NCBI RefSeq assembly: GCF_000311725.1
Contig: NZ_HE978514.1
Location: 1-61,252 of the forward strand
DNA from: Robertmurraya massiliosenegalensis JC6
GTDB taxonomy: Bacteria > Bacillota > Bacilli > Bacillales > Cytobacillaceae
Reading direction: 5' to 3'
Length of the DNA stretch: 61,252 nucleotides
The notes under the pieces are model-generated. The model worked only from the letters and a program-made list of their open reading frames with translations, made no database searches and was not told the DNA's origin. Positions 36,319 to 44,361 of this stretch are shown piece after piece. The position numbers and the translations under genes were made by a program. Every line of letters starts with the position of its first letter. Within the stretch, counting starts at the first letter, position 1.

Positions 36319-37128
36319 TTATAGCTCCTTTTTTTCCTCTAAAAATACTTCAATCATATCGAGTGAAAAGCCTTTTCGATACAAGGCTTGTTTCATCCTT
36401 TGTTCATACTCATATCCCTCGTACTTCGCATATTTCTTATGAACCTTTTCCCCTTGATATCTCAAGGCGTCCATTTCCTCATCGACATCTTTAGAATCAT
36501 CAATGGTTTCTGCTGCAACCTGGATGACATCAAAAGGGAATCCTTTTCGGATCAAATGTTGTTCTGCTTTCTGCTTTACTATTCTTTCTGAATCACGGGA
36601 ACCTTTCTTAAATGCCTTTTCCAATAGTTCAGTTGCTTTTTCCACTTGTCTTTCCAACGGGTACTCCTCCAAGGCTTGTTCAATTAAAGTGGGGACAATT
36701 CCCTTCTCCTTCAATTCACGGCGAATTACCTCAAGCCCTTTATCCGTTGTGTTCATTTGCGTTCTGACGAAAGCCAGAGCATATTCTTCATCGTTGAGAA
36801 ACCGATACTCATACAATTTATGAATAACTTCTTGAATAACGGGGGCTTCCACTTCTTTTTCGCTTAAATATTTGCGAACTTCATGCTCTGATCTCATTTT
36901 CCTAGATAAAAAGTGGACTGCCAAATTATATGCTTTGCGGATATCATCATGATAATGAATTTCCATGAATGCAAAGTCATCAAGCTCAAGACCCTTTTTT
37001 AAATTAAACTTTATCAACACATCTTCATCAACGCTAAAAGCGTATTCCTCACCTTTTCCATGGTCCAAGAAGATATTATATCGATCTGTGTTCTTTTTTT
37101 GGACGGTGATTTTCGTAATTATAGCCAT
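36319..37128 (-). CDS. recX: Recombination regulator RecX
   Basis: A 269-residue RecX made of repeated three-helix units (for example SEHEVRKYLSEKEVEAPVIQ and IRRELKEKGIVPTLIEQALE). It is the long form usual in Bacillus (B. subtilis YfhG). RecX binds RecA filaments and limits strand exchange. It forms an operon with yfhH. Confidence 0.93.
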   Translation of the reverse strand: MAIITKITVQKKNTDRYNIFLDHGKGEEYAFSVDEDVLIKFNLKKGLELDDFAFMEIHYHDDIRKAYNLAVHFLSRKMRSEHEVRKYLSEKEVEAPVIQEVIHKLYEYRFLNDEEYALAFVRTQMNTTDKGLEVIRRELKEKGIVPTLIEQALEEYPLERQVEKATELLEKAFKKGSRDSERIVKQKAEQHLIRKGFPFDVIQVAAETIDDSKDVDEEMDALRYQGEKVHKKYAKYEGYEYEQRMKQALYRKGFSLDMIEVFLEEKKEL

Positions 37129-37401
37129 ATCCTCACCTCACTATAAATGTACCATATTCTCTATAAAAAAAGGTTCTTTTCGCATACAGCATGTGAATTC
37201 AATAATGATAATGGCGAAAAATGCTGTGCAAAAATAAGTTGGACTTCAAAACCTAATCGAAGGGATTCTAATTTCTTTCAAGGAAAAAATCTGGACATTT
37301 ACGATAAAACCACAATCATTATGAAAACAGCGTTTAAAAAAGAGGGATTTTCACATCTGAAAGCTAATTAGTCCATATAAGAAAAAAGAGGAGGCATTTA
37401 T

Positions 37402-38304
37402 ATGAGAATTGCCATTGCAGGTGGATCAGGCTTTGTTGGAAAAGCTTTAGCAAAAAGACTGGTAGAACTTGAGCACGACGTATTTATTCTCACCCGAAAT
37501 CCTTCAAGGAACGGAAACAATATGACATACGTACAATGGCTTACTAATGAAAGTGACCCCTTAAAACATCTACAAGACATTGATGTCATGATAAATTTAG
37601 CCGGTGAATCAATAGGTGCTGGACGATGGACACCACAACGAAAAAACCGTATCCTCCAAAGTCGACTACAAACAGTCGCAGAAGTGTTACAGCTTATGAA
37701 AGACCTCCGAAAAAAGCCAAAGGTGTTCCTTAGCGCAAGTGCAATTGGTTTTTACGGTACTTCACTACACGATACCTTTACAGAAAATGAAATCACTCCT
37801 GGAGACGATTTTCTGGCAGATACCGTCAAGCAATGGGAAGCAAAAGCGTTGGAAGCGCACAAACTCGATATTCGCACTGTTCTATGTCGGTTCGGCATTA
37901 TTTTAGACAACAAAGAAGGAGCTTTACCAAGAATGGCACTTCCTTATAAATTATTTGCAGGTGGAAACTTAGGTTCGGGACAGCAATGGATGTCATGGAT
38001 TCATCTTAAAGATGTCGTAAATGGAATCATTTTTGCCATGGAGAATGAGAAGCTTTCAGGTCCTGTTAATTTCACCGCACCAAAACCTGTAAAAATGACC
38101 GACTTGGGAAAAGCGCTCGCTCAAGCGATGAAAAGACCGCACTGGCTCCCCACACCAGCTTTTGTTTTAAAGGCAGCACTTGGAGAGATGAGCTTGTTAG
38201 TATTAGAAGGACAGCGTGTATTGCCGACAAAACTTAAAAGTGCAGGCTATTCTTTTCAATATGAGCAAATTGATTCGGCCCTTAATGATATTTATCAGAA
38301 ATAA
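37402..38304 (+). CDS. yfhF: YfhF, TIGR01777-type epimerase
   Basis: A 300-residue SDR-superfamily protein of the SDR39U1/TIGR01777 type. NAD(P) motif GGSGFVGKA at about residues 7-15, INLAGESIG at about 70-78, and a C-terminal DUF1731-type segment. Physiological substrate unknown. Ribosome site AGAGGAGG. Confidence 0.88.
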   Translation: MRIAIAGGSGFVGKALAKRLVELEHDVFILTRNPSRNGNNMTYVQWLTNESDPLKHLQDIDVMINLAGESIGAGRWTPQRKNRILQSRLQTVAEVLQLMKDLRKKPKVFLSASAIGFYGTSLHDTFTENEITPGDDFLADTVKQWEAKALEAHKLDIRTVLCRFGIILDNKEGALPRMALPYKLFAGGNLGSGQQWMSWIHLKDVVNGIIFAMENEKLSGPVNFTAPKPVKMTDLGKALAQAMKRPHWLPTPAFVLKAALGEMSLLVLEGQRVLPTKLKSAGYSFQYEQIDSALNDIYQK

Positions 38305-38369
38305 AGTATCATTCCCACTTAACAAGGGAAAAATAGGAAGTGTACATAATTCTAGAAGGGATGATTTTG

Positions 38370-38498
38370 ATGTCTGATAAAAAAAGAAAAGATAAATCGA
38401 AAAGTACTTTATCCAGTATGCAGGAAGTCATCTATTCCCATGAGTTTAAACTTGCCGATCAAGCAGGAGGATTTACAAAAAAGAAAGCGAGACACTAA
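38370..38498 (+). CDS. yfhE: YfhE family small protein
   Basis: A 42-residue Lys-rich peptide ending QAGGFTKKKARH, matching the YfhE family (36-40 residues in B. subtilis). The ATG follows AGAAGGGATG. It has its own terminator. Function unknown. Confidence 0.82.
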   Translation: MSDKKRKDKSKSTLSSMQEVIYSHEFKLADQAGGFTKKKARH

Positions 38499-38526
38499 CA
38501 TATTTTCTCGCATCTTAAGAGAAAAT

Positions 38527-38561
38527 AAGTACGGAAACATTCGTGTTTTCCGTACTTTTTT
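38527..38561 (+). terminator. yfhE terminator
   Basis: AAGTACGGAAA (38527-38537) / TTTCCGTACTT (38547-38557), T-run to 38561, just before the yfhD ribosome site. Confidence 0.88.
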
Positions 38562-38582
38562 CTTTGAAAGGGGTATTACCTT

Positions 38583-38765
38583 ATGGGTCGTGCACATGGA
38601 CATAAAACAAGAGATAAGAACAAAGCGAAATTACCACAGGTTCCAAAAAACATGAAATCTGATGGACTTGATGTGGAGTTTGATCGTGACTTAGCCGATC
38701 ATGAAGATTTAGAAGCAATGGCTCGCTCAAACGCAGCTGACAAACGAGCGAAAACAAAAAAATAG
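38583..38765 (+). CDS. yfhD: YfhD family protein
   Basis: A 60-residue hydrophilic protein starting MGRAHGHKTRDKNKAKLPQ, the YfhD family signature. Central acidic stretch and Lys-rich tail. Function unknown. Found beside yfhE in Bacillus. Confidence 0.85.
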   Translation: MGRAHGHKTRDKNKAKLPQVPKNMKSDGLDVEFDRDLADHEDLEAMARSNAADKRAKTKK

Positions 38766-38771
38766 CATTTT

Positions 38772-38796
38772 GTCAGTGGGGTCCTTCCCCACTGAC
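38772..38796. terminator. Perfect palindromic hairpin, copy 1
   Basis: GTCAGTGGGG / CCCCACTGAC with loop TCCTT, directly after yfhD. No T-run follows, but the stem is very stable. Twenty-four of its bases recur identically at 38953-38976. Confidence 0.8.
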
Positions 38797-38925
38797 TCAG
38801 GCTGTTGACAAACGCTCGCTTTCTTCGTTGCTTCGCCTTGTCCGGTGCTCATTACCTACTATGGTAACTCCGCTCCTCCCAAGACTTCGCGCCTCGAAAG
38901 ACAAACGTTTTCAATCAGCCTGATG
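38797..38925 (-). repeat. Dispersed ~130-bp intergenic repeat, copy 2
   Basis: Reverse-orientation copy of the repeat at 24160-24288. Its reverse complement starts CATCAGGCT and ends GCCTGAG, with the same internal words in the same order (AACGTTTG, AGCGGAGTT, CCAT, GAGCAC, GAAAGC, CGTTTG). Imperfect terminal complementarity (TCAGGCTG/CAGCCTGA) lets the element fold back on itself. Confidence 0.7.
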
Positions 38926-38952
38926 GGAACTGCTGTAGATTATTCTTTAATT

Positions 38953-38976
38953 TCAGTGGGGTCCTTCCCCACTGAC
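38953..38976. terminator. Perfect palindromic hairpin, copy 2
   Basis: TCAGTGGGG / CCCCACTGA, identical to copy 1 including the TCCTT loop. It lies just past the stop codon of the SNF2 helicase gene on the minus strand. Confidence 0.8.
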
Positions 38977-38977
38977 T

Positions 38978-41900
38978 TTATACTTCTAAAAGCTCACGAA
39001 TATCTTCATCTGTTAATGCCCATGCTTGATTGCCTGAGGATTTCACCAACTCATCGATGAGATGTCGTTTCTTATCTTGAAGCTGATCCATTTTTTCTTC
39101 AATTGTTCCCCTGGAAATTAATTTAATGACTTTAACTGTATTCTCTTGGCCAATCCGATGGGCCCGGTCTGCAGCTTGTTCCTCAACAGCGGGATTCCAC
39201 CAAATATCATAAAGAATAACCGTGTCCGCTCCAGTCAAATTCAACCCTGTTCCACCAGCCTTTAATGAAATGAGAAAGAAACTATTTTCCCCTTGATTAA
39301 ATCGATTGCAGATCTCAATTCGTTCTTCTGATGGCGTAGTACCATCTAGATAGAAAAACGGATCGCCTTTTTCAGCTAACTCTCTGCCAATTAAATCGAG
39401 CATTTTTGTAAATTGTGAAAAAATCAATACTCTTCTGCCTGCTAGTTTAGCTTCTTCGACGATTTGCATAAGCTTTTCAAACTTAGCAGCCCTACCCTTG
39501 TATCCATCAACAAATAGAGCCGGATGACAACAAATTTGTCTCAGTCTTGTTAAGCCTGCCAAAATCCGAATGCGATTTTTCCGAATCGTATCTTTGTCTA
39601 AATGTTTAAGGGTGTCATGTCTGAGTTTTGCTAAATAGGCAGCATACAACTCCTTCTGCTCAGTAACCAGCTCCACCGATTCCTGAAGAGCAATTTTCTC
39701 CGGAAGTTCTTCCAGTACATCCTCTTTCAATCTGCGCAGAAGAAATGGTCTTGTTCTTCTTGCAATTTGTTTACTAGTTAGGTTTGCGTAACTTTTTAAT
39801 CCTCTAAAAAGTTCTGGAAAAACGACATGATAAATCGACCAAAGTTCTTCACTAGAGTTCTCGACTGGTGTTCCAGTTAAAGCAAAGCGATAATCAGCTT
39901 GAATTTTTTTAACTGCTTTCGCCGTTTGCGTCGTTGGATTTTTAAAGCTCTGCGCTTCATCAAAGAATACCGTATGGAATTTTTCCCGTTCAAGTAAATG
40001 TAAATCTTTCCTAAGTAAGGTGTAAGAAGTAATGCAGACATCTGTATTTTTCAATTCAGCATATAGACTTGTTCTTTTCTTCCTGTCTCCGTCCACCACA
40101 ACAGCATCAATCTCTGGTGTAAATTTCTTTAACTCACTTAACCAATTGTATGTGACAGAAGATGGAGAGACGATTAGTACCGGCAGACTACTTTTGCGAA
40201 TTTCATCTATCACAGATTGGATATAGGTGATACTTTGAATGGTTTTTCCAAGACCCATATCATCTGCTAAAATACCACCAAAACCATAACTGGCAAGAGT
40301 TTTCATCCACTGATAACCCTTCTTCTGATAATCGCGAAGAAAATGCGCTAAATTTCCAGGAACTTTTGCTCGACTCACGTCTGGGTCGGTCATCTCTTTT
40401 AAAAACTGGCGAAACGATTGTTCTGGGGTAAAGAGTTCATTTTCCATAATGGAATCGAGATAAGCAATCCCCTTTAACAACGGAAGCTCGAATGAATGAT
40501 CGGCATCCTCTTGTAACGGCACCGAATTTAAAAAACGTTGCATCTCTTCAAACTCTTTTGTCTCAAGGGAAAGCAGGGAACCATTACGCAAACGATAGTA
40601 CTTCCTTTTTTCTTCTAATGCTTGAAGAAGTTCGCGAATTTGAGTTTCTGGAATTCCATCCATTTCAAATTTAAATTCAAGCCAGTTTGTCCGCTCTTTC
40701 TTAAATTTCACTCTTATTTTTGGTGGGGCATGTCCTTTGAAAATTCGATTTCGTACCGCTGTCGTGGCATACACCTTTGTTAGCTTTTGCAACTTCGGAA
40801 CGGTATAAGTTAAAAATTCATATTCGAGTTCTTCATTATGAAGAAAATAGCCCTCATCTGTATTTGCTAAATCACTCTCTTCGATTAACGACAAAATGGC
40901 CTCTTCTTTTCCTATGTCTCTCACGATCATTGAGGTAATATTGGAGTTTCCAAGTGGATTAATGACTAGTTTCCCATAATGAAATTCAAGCCCAACAAGG
41001 AGCCGATTTTTCACTCTGTCTAAAAACAACTTCGCAACAAGAGGAGTTCTTACCAGATTCTTTTCTAATTCACTTGCAATCGTTACCGTCCCTAGCTTTT
41101 TTAAGCCAGGCAATATTTTTTCTAAAAAGAAGTGAACTTGCTCTTTCGGAATTGGAATATGATTGGTTTTTGATGAAAATAGCATTTCCTGCAAATGAGC
41201 TAATCTTACGCAGTCGTCATAGTCTAAGTGAAAGATTTGTCCATCACAAAGTACGGTTTCATAGGTGGATAAAACAACGAAGCGATCTAACCCTGTTACG
41301 GCTAATTGATAAGCAGCTCCATTAGTAGCTTGAAATTCAAAATGCAAATCTAATGACTTGTTTGAGACTTGTGGTCCTTGATAAGCATTTCTACCATAGT
41401 TAAGTCTTGTTTGCGGGATAGTCGTGAGTAATGGTAGAATTCTTTTCCATGAAGTTGGAGGAACGATTAACATGCTACTATCAGAAGATGCTTGCTCAGA
41501 CAAAAGTTCCTCGTCACGATTAACCTGAATCATCTCATGAATCACTTGATCAGCTTCTCTTTGAAAACAATGAGCACTTGGATCATACGTATAGGTAATG
41601 GAAAGGACACTTCTTTTTCCACTTCCTACAGACTCTAAGAAGTTACTGATATTCAAGACTGGAGTTGCCTCTATTTGAATAGCGATACCGATCATCATTT
41701 GCCCATTTTCTCCTGTAATCGGTGTACATGTGAAAACGGGATTTAGTACTTGTCTGTCTTCAAAATGAAGCTGTTGCCCACTTGAACGTTTCGGCTTTTC
41801 TTGAAAAATCGATAATAACCCTTCTGCTAATTCAGAATGTTGAGGAGCAGTTTGTTGATGATAAAGCGCGATTAAAACGGCTGCAATATGCTGGCAATCT

Positions 41901-42130
41901 TTTTGGAAAGAAGCAAGGGTTGGACAACTACAGCTTGTTAGCACATCTCCTTGGTCATTTAAATGTATCGATACTTGAAATTCATCTCCTGCCATGACGA
42001 GCGCTTCGCAGGAGTCGGAGTTATTTTGTTGAAATTGCACTTTATTTTTGTGATAAAAGGTTTCGCCTTTTTTGAAGGAGAGATCTCCACACATTTCTTT
42101 TATTTGTTTGAGTGTAAGCCTTGTTTCCAA
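38978..42130 (-). CDS. ywqA: SNF2-family DNA helicase with SWIM zinc finger
   Basis: A 1050-residue protein. N-terminal SWIM zinc finger (C67, C69, C79, H81), a long middle region, then a two-lobed SNF2 ATPase: motif I DDMGLGKT (about 622), motif II DEAQ (about 722) and motif VI QAADRAHRIGQ near the C-terminus. It resembles B. subtilis YwqA in domain order. The YwqA assignment is by architecture only. Likely role is chromosome or repair-associated DNA translocation. It seems monocistronic. Confidence 0.88.
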   Translation of the reverse strand: METRLTLKQIKEMCGDLSFKKGETFYHKNKVQFQQNNSDSCEALVMAGDEFQVSIHLNDQGDVLTSCSCPTLASFQKDCQHIAAVLIALYHQQTAPQHSELAEGLLSIFQEKPKRSSGQQLHFEDRQVLNPVFTCTPITGENGQMMIGIAIQIEATPVLNISNFLESVGSGKRSVLSITYTYDPSAHCFQREADQVIHEMIQVNRDEELLSEQASSDSSMLIVPPTSWKRILPLLTTIPQTRLNYGRNAYQGPQVSNKSLDLHFEFQATNGAAYQLAVTGLDRFVVLSTYETVLCDGQIFHLDYDDCVRLAHLQEMLFSSKTNHIPIPKEQVHFFLEKILPGLKKLGTVTIASELEKNLVRTPLVAKLFLDRVKNRLLVGLEFHYGKLVINPLGNSNITSMIVRDIGKEEAILSLIEESDLANTDEGYFLHNEELEYEFLTYTVPKLQKLTKVYATTAVRNRIFKGHAPPKIRVKFKKERTNWLEFKFEMDGIPETQIRELLQALEEKRKYYRLRNGSLLSLETKEFEEMQRFLNSVPLQEDADHSFELPLLKGIAYLDSIMENELFTPEQSFRQFLKEMTDPDVSRAKVPGNLAHFLRDYQKKGYQWMKTLASYGFGGILADDMGLGKTIQSITYIQSVIDEIRKSSLPVLIVSPSSVTYNWLSELKKFTPEIDAVVVDGDRKKRTSLYAELKNTDVCITSYTLLRKDLHLLEREKFHTVFFDEAQSFKNPTTQTAKAVKKIQADYRFALTGTPVENSSEELWSIYHVVFPELFRGLKSYANLTSKQIARRTRPFLLRRLKEDVLEELPEKIALQESVELVTEQKELYAAYLAKLRHDTLKHLDKDTIRKNRIRILAGLTRLRQICCHPALFVDGYKGRAAKFEKLMQIVEEAKLAGRRVLIFSQFTKMLDLIGRELAEKGDPFFYLDGTTPSEERIEICNRFNQGENSFFLISLKAGGTGLNLTGADTVILYDIWWNPAVEEQAADRAHRIGQENTVKVIKLISRGTIEEKMDQLQDKKRHLIDELVKSSGNQAWALTDEDIRELLEV

Positions 42131-42288
42131 AATGTATGACTCCTTCCTGCCTGTTGAATACTTTCTATATTATAGAGGATTTGTGGAGAAGACAAGTGGA
42201 TGAATTTTATAGATTTGGTTTACTAGGATTTAAGTTTCACTTCTCGTTTTTTTCATAAAAACTACACTCTATACAAAAACAGCCATCA

Positions 42289-42331
42289 GAAAAAAGAAGT
42301 GCTCTAGAGCTTAGGCTTTTAGAGCACTTCT
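42289..42331 (-). terminator. doxX terminator
   Basis: Perfect 11-bp stem AGAAGTGCTCT (42295-42305) / AGAGCACTTCT (42321-42331), followed on the minus strand by a T-run. Confidence 0.88.
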
Positions 42332-42338
42332 ATCTAAA

Positions 42339-42830
42339 TTAATGAGTATTTGCTAGGTTCTTACTTCTGTTTAGCAGTTCTTTTACATATGGAATTGCAT
42401 ATCGGTCAACACCCCAGTAGTAGCTTCCCTTACCTGCGAATAGAAGAATGACTGCTGTTGTAAAGAGAATTGGGTTTGTACTTACTGTTCCAGCCATTAG
42501 GAAGTTGAAGTTCATGAATGCACCTGCAATTAAGGCTGGGATTGTTGCTACTCCAAAAATTAATCCTAATCCAACTAGCACTTCACCATACGCAACCAAC
42601 ACACTGAAAATATCTCCATTTGGCAAAGCGATGTTTTCTAGAAACGCTGCATACCAACCTTGTACTGCCGGATTCTCACCCGCTGCTTTGGCAATTGCCC
42701 CTTGTATAAATCCTGTTGCATCAAAACCATCTACTACTTTATGCCAACCGCCTTCAATCCATTGGATTCCAAGCCAGATTCTTGCTATTGTCCAAATGAT
42801 CGCTACTTTCGGATTTGTCCACCATTTCAT
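42339..42830 (-). CDS. DoxX family membrane protein
   Basis: A 163-residue membrane protein with four hydrophobic helices and the DoxX/DoxD pattern (WIEGGWHKVVDG, then GYGE-like VLVAYGEVLVGLGLIFG). The family includes subunits of thiosulfate:quinone oxidoreductase and redox-linked membrane proteins. A dyad of Rex/Fnr type covers the promoter side of the gene, pointing to redox or oxygen control. Confidence 0.82.
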   Translation of the reverse strand: MKWWTNPKVAIIWTIARIWLGIQWIEGGWHKVVDGFDATGFIQGAIAKAAGENPAVQGWYAAFLENIALPNGDIFSVLVAYGEVLVGLGLIFGVATIPALIAGAFMNFNFLMAGTVSTNPILFTTAVILLFAGKGSYYWGVDRYAIPYVKELLNRSKNLANTH

Positions 42831-42848
42831 TTTAACCGTCCCCTTTAT

Positions 42849-42866
42849 TTGTGATTTATTTCACAA
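42849..42866 (-). promoter_or_regulatory. Rex- or Fnr-type operator upstream of doxX
   Basis: TTGTGATTTATTTCACAA fits TTGTGA-N6-TCACAA, the shared core of the Rex (redox, NADH) and Fnr (TGTGA-N6-TCACA) operators of Firmicutes. It lies 19-36 bases upstream of the ATG, close to where the transcript starts, a place better suited to repression (Rex) than to activation. Confidence 0.6.
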
Positions 42867-42948
42867 AGCGAAGTAAAAAAATTTTTTTCGTTCTTCATTA
42901 AGCCGGCCTGCTTATTTAGTAGAGAATTTATTGTCATATCTTGTGAAG

Positions 42949-43269
42949 TTTTCCACTTATTCTCTACAGTTATAATATATACCTTATGCATAGTGAAAAC
43001 AATGCTTTTCACAATTCTTTCACAATTTTATAGTTCAACTGTGAATGAATTGTGTACATATTTATCCACAAGCGTGTTAATTATGTGGATGACAATTCAT
43101 AACGCTATTTTCCATAAGCTTTTTCCCCTGATAAAAATTGTTAATAAAAAGCCTCTCGTTTTTTGTGGATAATGTGTATAACTTTGTGGATGACTGCTAT
43201 TTAAGCTTTTTTGCTGTGGAAAAACATTGGAGATAATTAACTAAATTTTTACATTTATATCTATACACA
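42949..43269. other. DnaA-box cluster in AT-rich intergenic DNA
   Basis: Perfect DnaA boxes (TTATNCACA) at 43062-43070 (plus), 43164-43172 (minus) and 43173-43181 (minus, directly adjoining). One-mismatch or known-variant boxes at 43084-43092, 43185-43193 (both TCATCCACA, minus), 43215-43223 (TTTTCCACA, minus), 43261-43269 (CTATACACA, plus) and 42949-42957 (TTTTCCACT, plus). Most are inside 210 bp. No dnaA, dnaN or other origin gene is nearby, so this is more like an accessory DnaA-binding cluster than oriC. Confidence 0.75.
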
Positions 43270-43323
43270 TGAGGTAATCTTTGTTTCAATATAAATGTAA
43301 CGAATTTTTAAGGAGAATTATAT

Positions 43324-43881
43324 ATGGAAAAAAATGATCAAACAAAGCACCTTTTTCTTGCCATTGCGATTATTACAGCTGTGTTTGCACCGATTCTTTA
43401 CTTTTTCCTTCCACAAACGGTTGCTGACATTGTACACCATAAAGAGAACGTATTTTTCGTCTCTGTACCAGATGAAAATTTCACCGTTTTTGCTTTTGGC
43501 TATGGATTTATTTTTTTAGCTGCTATTACATTATTTTTATTAAACATTAGAAAGCTATCCATCATCATCAGCATCATTTTTTTATGCTTGGCGCTGACTA
43601 CTTTCTTTATTGGTTCACAATCCTATCGGGCATTAGCAACGGATCATATTTCCTATAGTCCATTATTTTCCTTTGAAAAAGAAACTTATTCTTGGGAAGA
43701 AGTGACAGAAGTCATCCGTTATCGAGATGAAATCGGAGATAAATCAGAGTACGCATTCGTCTTTGCGGATGGGAATCAGATGAAGATTAAAGATAACCGT
43801 TATTTACGTGACGCCTCCTACAAATTTAATAAAAAGCTACAGGAAGAGAATTTATCAGTGGAATTTAAACTGATCGAATAA
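43324..43881 (+). CDS. Membrane protein of unknown function
   Basis: A 185-residue protein with three hydrophobic helices (about 10-30, 55-75 and 78-100) and a soluble C-terminal domain of about 75 residues, whose pattern (YSWEEVTEVIRYRDE, FADGNQMKIKDN) suggests a small PH-like beta domain. I do not recognise the family. Good ribosome site AAGGAGAA. It is the only gene downstream of the DnaA-box cluster on the plus strand, so DnaA may affect its expression (inference). Confidence 0.7.
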   Translation: MEKNDQTKHLFLAIAIITAVFAPILYFFLPQTVADIVHHKENVFFVSVPDENFTVFAFGYGFIFLAAITLFLLNIRKLSIIISIIFLCLALTTFFIGSQSYRALATDHISYSPLFSFEKETYSWEEVTEVIRYRDEIGDKSEYAFVFADGNQMKIKDNRYLRDASYKFNKKLQEENLSVEFKLIE

Positions 43882-43910
43882 AAAAAAAGTCCTCAGTTGG
43901 ACTTTTTTTT
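43882..43910. terminator. Bidirectional terminator
   Basis: AAGTCC (43887-43892) / GGACTT (43899-43904), flanked by A-run and T-run, between the convergent membrane protein and OsmC genes. Confidence 0.85.
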
Positions 43911-44350
43911 TACGCCTTTACCCATATATTTTGAATTGGGATTCCTGCGTCCTTTACCGTTCTAAATAGAGGGCAACGTAAGTCCACAGCTTCTTGCATT
44001 TCTTTCACTCTCTCTTTGCTTTCACTCGTTTGAATGGAAGCCTTAATCGTTACTTCCTGAAATTTCGGGTCCACTTCCAAATTCCCCATCAAGCCGCTAA
44101 TATCGATATTTCCTTCCGCTTCAAAGGTAATACCTTGGAGGTCAAATTCCATTTCCTTTGCGATGATCTGCGCCATTACATTTTCACAAGCTAGAAGTGC
44201 GCCTAAAAACGTCGATAACGGATCTGCCGCTGAGTCCTTACCACCCATTGCTACTGGTTCATCGACAGCAATATTATGTTTTCCCGCACTTGCATCCAAG
44301 CGCATTCCTGAACCAGTTCCCTCAACCTTTACATCTAAAATCTGTGCCAT
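43910..44350 (-). CDS. OsmC family protein
   Basis: A 146-residue OsmC/Ohr-fold protein with both redox cysteines: Cys55 in LLACENV and Cys126 in LRCPLF. Such proteins reduce organic hydroperoxides or handle persulfides. It is the last gene of the sulfur-carrier operon and starts 11 bases after the MetE-like gene, which favours a sulfur-related role over general stress defence (inference). Confidence 0.85.
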   Translation of the reverse strand: MAQILDVKVEGTGSGMRLDASAGKHNIAVDEPVAMGGKDSAADPLSTFLGALLACENVMAQIIAKEMEFDLQGITFEAEGNIDISGLMGNLEVDPKFQEVTIKASIQTSESKERVKEMQEAVDLRCPLFRTVKDAGIPIQNIWVKA

Positions 44351-44361
44351 TTTTTCTCCTC

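Noticed and set aside
37147-37371. 74-residue frame between recX and yfhF
   Set aside because: No ribosome site, start inside the recX promoter region and no recognisable family. It could be a relic, but the support is too weak.
42949-43269. Chromosomal or plasmid replication origin
   Set aside because: DnaA boxes are present, but no dnaA/dnaN, rep gene or clear unwinding element accompanies them. An accessory cluster is the more cautious call.
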